In this document: piece by piece, positions 11,012 through 11,919 of the stretch
How positions within the stretch are numbered: position 1 is the first letter of the stretch
Layout: the number at the start of each line of letters is the position of its first letter
Source of the DNA: Candidatus Aenigmatarchaeota archaeon
GTDB lineage: Archaea > Aenigmatarchaeota > Aenigmatarchaeia > QMZP01
Direction: 5' to 3'
Length of the DNA stretch: 11,919 bases
Assembly: GCA_016202745.1 (NCBI GenBank)
Contig: JACQOB010000141.1
Location: forward strand, 1 to 11,919
Notes under the pieces: model-generated
Told to the model about the DNA's origin: nothing
Seen by the model: the letters and a program-made list of their open reading frames with translations, nothing else
Databases searched by the model: none
Program-made: the position numbers and the translations under genes

Positions 11012-11021
11012 AGATATATAA
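11012..11021 (-). promoter_or_regulatory. TATA box of the HtpX-like gene
   Basis: On minus GTTATATATC lies 21-30 bases before the ATG at 10991, implying a very short or absent leader. The rest of the 100-bp gap up to the disrupted membrane gene shows nothing else that I can name. Confidence 0.6.
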
Positions 11022-11092
11022 CTTTCGCTCTTCAAGCCGGGATGGGCCTCAATTTGTAACTGGTTATTGCGGGCAGAAGTGGAGATGGCTAT

Positions 11093-11594
11093 CTAGGCGT
11101 TCAGTTTCTTCACTTTTGACCAGGCGCCAAAAAGCAGCAGCCACACGGCAAAATACCCGGCAAATGCATGGGCAGACGTCCACCCGCCTGCATACACCAT
11201 TATGCCGTTCAATATCAGCAGAAATTCCCCCAGGGCTCCGTAGAATCCGAATATGAGTGCTTCAATCAGGATAAACCCATACCCGTATTTATCCGGCAGG
11301 TGCAATGGGGACAAACCATACAGGATATACGCTCCTGTGCGTTGTCCACAGGCCTGCGACAGCGCCCGCATTCTCTACTACCCAGTCAAATGCCATCAGG
11401 AATAACCCCAATAATACAGCCTCCTTTATCATGTTCTTTTTCTTTTTTGCCGCGGCCAAAAACAGGGCTATTGCCGCAAAGTCCAGAATGACGTAGATAA
11501 GATAACCAGCGCCTGGCGTCAGCAGATAAAATAGAAACCCGACAAATGAGAATACAATTATGATAGAGATTATGTTAAAATGTCTTTCATCCAT
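11093..11594 (-). pseudogene. Small membrane protein split by a single-base frameshift
   Basis: Two overlapping frames look like halves of one protein. The first runs from ATG 11594 (MDERHFNII, several hydrophobic helices, then FDWVVENAGAVAGLWTTHRSVYPVWFVP) and stops at 11289. The second continues in the next frame with LPDKYGYGFILIEALIFGF and GALGEFLLILNG, two more helices and a basic tail KVKKLNA, ending at 11093. Dropping one C from the CCCC run (plus strand GGGG at 11307-11310) fuses them into a protein of about 166 residues with about five membrane segments. I do not recognise the family. It starts 8 bp after the kinase gene stop, so it shares that operon. Causes could be a true inactivating mutation, a homopolymer sequencing error or programmed frameshifting. 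Confidence 0.6.
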
Positions 11595-11602
11595 GGCACT
11601 TA

Positions 11603-11919
11603 TTATGCACGCCTTAAATTTAACCTTTTAACTATCTCCCCTGCGGCCTCTGCGGGCCTTTTGCCGGTCGTATCTATTTCTATGACAGTTTTGCCACTTT
11701 CCAAGGCTTCCGACTTGCAGACCTCCATTATTTCAGCTTCCATGTTCTCCTTGATCTTGGCCCGGGGCCAGCCCTTCTTCCTACCCCTTGCCAGCAGCTC
11801 CTTTGGCTGCACCCTCAGGACGACAATGGCGTCGCACGGCATGTCATGCGCGTAATGTGACTCGATGACAATGTTTTCCTTCTTTTCCGCAATTTTCAGG
11901 ATTTCCCTTTCCATCTTTC
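11603..11919 (-). CDS. Fap7/AK6-type adenylate kinase (5' end outside the window)
   Basis: The frame is open to the window edge, so the N-terminus with the P-loop is missing. The visible part reads NIVIESHYAHDMPCDAIVVLRVQPKELLARGRKKGW, then KIKENMEAEIMEVCKSEALE and VIEIDTTGKRPAEAA. This is the characteristic C-terminal half of the AK6/Fap7/CINAP family (family ESHLxHxxPCDxVxVLR, KIxENxEAEI, EIDTT). Fap7 is an adenylate kinase-like ATPase that acts in small-subunit ribosome maturation with uS11 in eukaryotes and archaea. The apparent Met at 11914 is probably internal. The frame-disrupted membrane protein gene follows after 8 bp. Confidence 0.85.
   Translation of the reverse strand, partial: KMEREILKIAEKKENIVIESHYAHDMPCDAIVVLRVQPKELLARGRKKGWPRAKIKENMEAEIMEVCKSEALESGKTVIEIDTTGKRPAEAAGEIVKRLNLRRA

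Noticed and set aside
1..11919. CRISPR array, insertion sequence or transposase
   Set aside because: No regularly spaced repeats, terminal inverted repeats with a transposase frame, or Cas-like proteins are visible; the only repeat family is the two-copy structured element.

Overview
The window is archaeal. Promoters are TATA/BRE-like (a recurring AAAGGTTTA(TAA) block), several genes look leaderless, genes are tightly packed with small overlaps, and the proteins are archaeal-type: an Fap7/AK6-like kinase, an HtpX-like protease, a short YrdC protein, an archaeal-type cis-prenyltransferase, a PRC-barrel protein and a Trm112-like protein. The tRNA genes carry bulge-helix-bulge (BHB) introns at non-standard sites. 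Dense non-canonical tRNA introns are known from Thermoproteales and from ARMAN/Micrarchaeota-type DPANN lineages. I lean towards a DPANN-like or other small-genome archaeon, but the window alone does not fix the phylum.

Layout. 1-540: the tail of an unknown gene and an AT-rich orphan gene. 636-1655: rtcA (RNA 3'-phosphate cyclase), convergent with a four-gene minus-strand operon at 4252-1630 (metallophosphoesterase, HAD hydrolase, SET-domain protein, DUF1624-type membrane acyltransferase-like protein). 4299-5081: a tRNA cluster, tRNA-Gly(CCC) and tRNA-Ala(GGC) on minus, tRNA-Val(UAC) and tRNA-Ser(GCU) on plus, the two pairs diverging from a shared 44-bp promoter region. 5159-8842: PRC-barrel protein, M24 aminopeptidase, an endonuclease V homologue lacking all three metal-binding carboxylates, YrdC, an RBBP9-like hydrolase and a second SET protein. 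8892-9165: a heavily interrupted tRNA-Ser(UGA). 9184-11919: Trm112-like protein, cis-prenyltransferase, HtpX-like protease, a frame-disrupted membrane protein and a partial Fap7/AK6-type kinase.

The most striking content is in stretches that look non-coding. I reconstructed five tRNA genes with nine introns in total: tRNA-Gly has three (13, 12 and 80 nt), tRNA-Ala two (20 and 79 nt), tRNA-Ser(UGA) two (98 and 89 nt), tRNA-Val and tRNA-Ser(GCU) one each (49 nt). Three T-loop introns fall at the same site, 59/60. The Ala and Gly T-loop introns share a sequence block. A structured repeat in the tRNA-Ser(UGA) T-loop intron has a second copy filling the spacer between tRNA-Gly and tRNA-Ala.

Functional themes are tRNA maturation and RNA ends (intron-rich tRNAs, RtcA, YrdC for t6A, Trm112-type methyltransferase partner), protein methylation (two SET proteins), and membrane/lipid or envelope functions (cis-prenyltransferase, HtpX, DUF1624).
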